This document shows, piece after piece, positions 59,498 through 64,000 of a stretch of DNA of 64,000 bases. Every line of letters starts with the position of its first letter. Position 1 is the stretch's first letter. Both the position numbers and the translations under genes were made by a program. Source of the stretch: Epichloe hybrida. Its lineage: Eukaryota > Ascomycota > Sordariomycetes > Hypocreales > Clavicipitaceae. The stretch is taken from positions 5,828,001 to 5,892,000 of the forward strand of contig JAFEKR010000001.1 in the NCBI GenBank assembly GCA_019022495.1, in the 5' to 3' direction. Under the pieces are notes generated by a model. That model searched no databases, was not told the origin of the DNA, and worked only from the letters and a program-made list of their open reading frames with translations.

Positions 59498-61778
59498 TGT
59501 CATGGTCTAGCCTATAGGGCTAATCGCGGGTGCCTGCGCCACCATGTGGGTTTGACCCCAATTCCATTGCGCCATAGCAAAAGAATACGCATTGTACAAG
59601 TCCCTGTAACTTGTGCAATTGATACCTATATTGCTAGGCAGAGTATTGCACTAAAACGTGTAGTGTAGTGTAGTATTTGTAGTGTAGTGTAGTAACTACA
59701 CTACAAACTACACTACACTATAAACTACACTAACTATAAGGAAAAAAAAACTATAATATATTACACTACAAATTTTTTTTCCTAAACTACACTAATTATA
59801 AACACTACAAATGTAGTATTAGACTTTTTATTAGTTATTAGTATTTATAAGGTTAAAAGAAAGCTAGTTATATAAAAGCTTTTATTATTACTTATTTTAT
59901 TAAATTAGTTATAGAATTTATAATATTATATTATTTCTATAATTTTATTATAACTAAGTAAGGTTATATATAATATTATACTTTTTTAATAATACTATTT
60001 AACTTAATACTTTATTTCCCTAATATAACTTAAAGAAAAACCTTTTTATTATATTATTTACTATTTCTAGAAATTATTTTATATTTCTATAAATTATTAT
60101 TATTACTTATTTTAAAAAAACTATAAAAAAACTACTAGTAAACTTAATATAAGTAGCTTATTATATCTTATTATAGCTTATAATAGCTTATAATAGCTTA
60201 TAATAGCTTATAATACTAATATTACTAATATTACTAGTATTACTAAGATTACTAAGATTACTAAGATTACTTATAATATTATTAGTGTTAAAGTTTAATA
60301 ATAAATAAATAATAAATAAATAATAAATAAATAACTTAAATATAAATACTAGTAATTATAAGTAAATTACTATAGTAAAAGCTATAGTTTTTAATAACTT
60401 AGTATTTTAAGGTTTTTAAAAATATTAATATTATAAAAATGTTTTCTCTTTTATGTTTTTTTAAAATAATAATAAAAGTAAAATAATAGTAATTATAGTA
60501 ATAATAGTAATTAAGGTTATAAAAGTTATTAAAGCTTTTATAATAAGTATAGTATATTATATAAAACTAAGTCCTAGTATTATTTTTAAAAATAAGTTAA
60601 ACTTATTTTTTATAGCTTATTTAAGCTATATAGGGTAATTAAAATAATACTATTAGTTATCTATTAATAAATTATAAATATTAGTTTATTATATTCTTTC
60701 TTTATATATTATTATAATAAGATATATAAAGTTACTATATATAACTTCTTAAAGCTTTAGAATTATAAAGCTTAAAGTAATATTTAATTAGTTTAAATAG
60801 TAAATAAATAGTTTAAGCTTTTTTAAGTTCTTATTATATTAATAATAATATTAAAGTACTAAGTATATATTCTATTAACTTTTATATATTTATTTAGATT
60901 TCTAATTTAATTTAATTATATTAGTTTAGGGTATTTTTTAATTAAATTAATAATAAAAATATAAAATAATTAATAATAATAGTAAATAAAATAATTAGAA
61001 GGTTTTTCTTAAAGTTATATTAGTAAAATAAAGTAATAAGTATAATCATGTTATTAAAAAGGTATAATATTATAAATAACCCTAGTTATAGTAAAATTCT
61101 TAAAAAAAAGTAAATATTATAAATTCTATAACTAATTAAGTAAAATAGGTAATAATAAAAGCTTCTATATAACTAGCTTTCTTTTAATCCTTATAATAAC
61201 ATTATATAATAAAAAGGCCCACTTTTTTTTACTAACACTATATTATAGTTTTTATAGTTAGTGTAGTTAGTAACTACACTAACTACACTACACTATAAGC
61301 AAAAAAAAACTATAATACACTACACTATAAAAAAAAAAACTACACTACAAATACAAAATTTTCCTAAAAACTACACTAACTACACTACAAACAATACTCT
61401 GTTGCTAGGTCTAGGCAAAGCCTAGATCATCACATAGGCCCTTTCCCTAGGTGACCTCCCTCTTTAGCTAGCAATACCGCGCATCCCCTAGGGACCCTCT
61501 CTTCTATTATCCCTGTAAGCCTAGGAAGAACCCCGTTGTAGCTACCCTATAGTACACCTTTTTTTATACACATAGCTAGTTTAAACCTATAACCTTAGGT
61601 GACTTATACAAATGTTATAGTCTAGCCTATAGGGCTAATCATAGGTGCCTGCGCCACCATGTGGGTTTAACCCTAATTCTATTGCGCCATAGCAAAAGAA
61701 TACGCATTGTACAAGTCCCTGTAACTTGTGCAATTGACACCTATATTGCTAGGTCTAGGCAAAGCCTAGATTATCACA
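59498..61778 (-). mobile_element. TRIM-like element, second copy, split by a hAT
   Basis: A 5-bp duplication, cttag, flanks it (59493-59497 and 61779-61783). The first LTR is 59498-59638 plus 61410-61434 and the second is 61613-61778, each 166 bp. After removal of the hAT and its duplication the element is 510 bp, as in the copy at 56655, in the opposite orientation. The interior (61435-61612) contains the complement of the polypurine tract and of the CpG-rich gggatgcgcgg block. It is inserted in the second Gypsy copy. Confidence 0.9.
59639..61401 (+). mobile_element. Non-autonomous hAT element nested in the TRIM-like copy
   Basis: The ends are CAGAGTATTG at 59639 and CAATACTCTG at 61401, both unmutated, and a perfect 8-bp duplication, ttgctagg, lies at 59631-59638 and 61402-61409. 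Length is 1763 bp. It sits inside the first LTR of the miniature element, so it is the youngest layer of a three-level nest. No coding capacity. Confidence 0.95.
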
Positions 61779-64000
61779 CTTAGTTTCTTTTTTATATCTT
61801 ACCTTCTCTTATATAATACTATCCCTTTACTATTATAATTCTATTATGCCTTTCTCTTTATTCTATTAAAACCTCCTTTTTAGATAATTATTCTCCTATT
61901 AGAATATACCTTATAACCTAGCTAACTTTTCTCTGCCCCTAGCCACTCTTACTATACCTTTAGCCTATTTTATTAGTAAGTTTCTTATAGAAAGTAACTT
62001 AGATAATAAATAATATATTACTCCCTAATTAGTCTAGCACTCTTATAAGCTATATATAAAATAAGCCCTTACTACTAGTATTCTAGAATATTATTTACCT
62101 AAATCTAGAGAATTATACTCTTTATATTAAAGGTAATACCTTTTCTATATATAGTACACTAGGCTTTTATTTACTAACTCTTATCTTTATTATATACTAA
62201 AGGATATTAAGGTAAAGATTACTATAAGTATATATATTATTAAACTTAAAGTCCTTAAAACTTTAGATATAAAAAAGAAAATACCTATACTATCTTAAAG
62301 GTATTACTACCTTATTAGTTAGTAAAACTCCTTCCTTACTTAGGCTTAGTTTAATCTAGCTCTTATTTAGTTAGCCCTTAGGGCATCCCTTATTACTAAT
62401 ACTACTATAATAAATATAACTAGTCTTAAAGTCACTCCTTTTATTAGTACTAGCCCTTTAGCTAGCTATAGTATAGCTTACTTTATATAGTAAGCTATAA
62501 GTATTTTATTCTAATAAAACTAATAAGTTATTAGTAAACTAACTATAATATATAAAGAGATATATAAGTAGTTTACTACGCTTCTCTAAGCTTTAATACC
62601 TTATTACTAGGATAAAATCTAGTAATATATTTAAATTACTAGGTTAAGTAATAAATCTCCTTTTTATTACTACTAGTAACTTTTATGCTTTCCTTTTATA
62701 ATAAGTCTAACTTATAATTATATTCCTAAAGCCTTAGGAGCTAGCTATTCTCTAGCTAGAAATAATACTTTTTCTCTCCTTAGTTATTTTTCTCTTACTT
62801 ACTACTTACTTACTAAGTCTCCTATTATACCCCCTTTATATATACTCCTTACACTAACCTTATTTAAACTATTTAAGTCCTAGGTTATACCTAAGCTAAA
62901 TAAGGTAAATAACTTATTATACTATAACTATTACCTAGTAATAATAATAATATAGCTATAGTAATAGTAATATAACTCTAGATAAAGGTAATATGCCCTT
63001 ATTTATTTTCTCCTAGTAATTTAGGTAATAACTTAATAGATAATTATCCTTATTAAGTAGTAGTAGTAAAATATAGTGATTTAGTACCTTAGGTGCTTAT
63101 AGGAATCTTTATAAGTATATAAGTCTTTTAAAATTAATTTAGTTTATTATTATATTATATATTTCCTTATTTTACCTTAAACTTATTAAGGGCCTATATT
63201 TATACTATATTCTCTAATAGTTCCTATATAAGCTATATATAACTTACTTACTTAATAAGTATATTATATCTTTTACCCTAGCCTAGGGTATTCTAAGCTA
63301 CTAGGATTTACTTAACTTAATATTTCTTAATAAGTTTATTATTACCTTTTATAAGGACTTATTCTAGTTCTAGATAAGAGTCCTAGAGCTTTTAACTAAG
63401 GAGAGGGTCCTTTATAGTATATTTAATAAAGTTTATATAAAATACTAGGTAAATACCTCTTAGGATATTAAGCTATACTATAAGTAATATTAAGACCTTT
63501 ATAACTATATACTTTACTATTACTTAATTAAGTTTTTATAAAAGGTAATTAGTTTTAATATTTTTAAGTAAAAGCTATACCTTATCTTTAACCTAAAACT
63601 ATTTTACTAGCTAATATAAAGTAAATATAGTGTCCTATTACCTTTATTATATATAAGCTATTATAGCTTATACTAGATAAGTACTCTCCTAGAGGTACTT
63701 AAAAAACTATATTACTTACCCCTTTAGTATTATTATAAAAGTAAATATATCTAGTAATGCCTAAACTAGCTCTAAGTTATAGCTATATAGTAGCTTATTT
63801 AGGCTAACTTCTATTATAGAAAATAGCCTATTATTAATTATAAGCTAGTAAGTAACTAGATATTCTAGCTAGTTAAACTATAAGAAAAAGACTATAATAT
63901 ATAGTATTACTTATATCTCTTAGTTTACTTACTTTATATTATTATTAGTTTATAGCTAGTATAATATAAAAAGTAACTAATTAATTCTAACTAAGGAGTA

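Larger units (their letters stand above)
58989..64000 (-). mobile_element. Ty3/Gypsy retrotransposon, second copy, runs off the window
   Basis: The LTR at 58989-59205 matches the 217-bp LTRs of 6871-13956. The interior then follows 7088 onward of that copy nearly base for base, with an interruption at 59498-61778, to the end of the window (equivalent to about 9600). The LTR keeps gactgcgatagggcgtcaat, so it is less mutated than both LTRs of copy 1. The coding strand is minus, as in copy 1; only the 3' side of pol is inside the window and it is full of stops. Confidence 0.9.

Overview
This looks like a window from a filamentous ascomycete (Pezizomycotina; class not decidable from sequence alone) with an active RIP (repeat-induced point mutation) system. 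About three quarters of it (1-39,060 and 53,890-64,000) is extremely AT-rich, TpA-loaded, CpA/CpG-poor repeat sequence with no intact coding frame. A 15-kb island (about 39,100-53,880) has normal composition and ordinary intron-containing genes. Introns are short (46-127 nt), start GTAAG/GTATG-like, and mostly carry CTAAC/CTAAT/CTGAY branch sites.

The repeats can be resolved by matching terminal repeats and target-site duplications (TSDs). (1) A Ty3/Gypsy element, minus strand, 6871-13956, with 217-bp LTRs; a second copy starts at 58989 and runs off the window. (2) A Ty1/Copia element, minus strand, 20479-38762, with 290-bp LTRs and TSD actat. (3) A large hAT transposon, 23177-32696, inserted in the Copia element, with remains of its transposase and a 41-bp minisatellite. 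(4) A Tad1-like LINE: one nearly complete copy nested in that hAT (23655-28032, 15-bp TSD) and several fragments. (5) A 1.76-1.89-kb non-autonomous hAT family with CAGAGTATTG ends and 8-bp TSDs: three copies with TSDs, one without, two broken. (6) A second hAT-like non-autonomous element, 17568-19143. (7) A 500-bp element with 168-bp LTRs that fits the TRIM definition, 56655-57154, with a second copy at 59498-61778 split by a hAT copy and itself lying in the second Gypsy copy. Insertions are therefore three to four levels deep.

The gene island holds, left to right: a conserved fungal protein of unknown function (39371-40267, +); a cysteine-rich, probably GPI-anchored surface protein (41244-41964, +, one intron); the meiotic MutS homolog MSH5 (42954-45798, -); the ER membrane complex subunit EMC5 (46799-47274, -, one intron); an HMG-box protein of the MATA type (48771-49745, -); and a DDT-plus-PHD chromatin protein (51754-53649, -, five exons). 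The last has a one-base frame break at an A8 run just before the PHD finger, a stop codon followed by 99 further open codons in the same frame, and a 21-bp in-frame tandem duplication. MSH5 has one uncertain intron.

I saw no CRISPR array and no rRNA or tRNA gene that I could support. The most interesting items are the miniature LTR element, the nested repeat architecture, and the state of the DDT-PHD gene.
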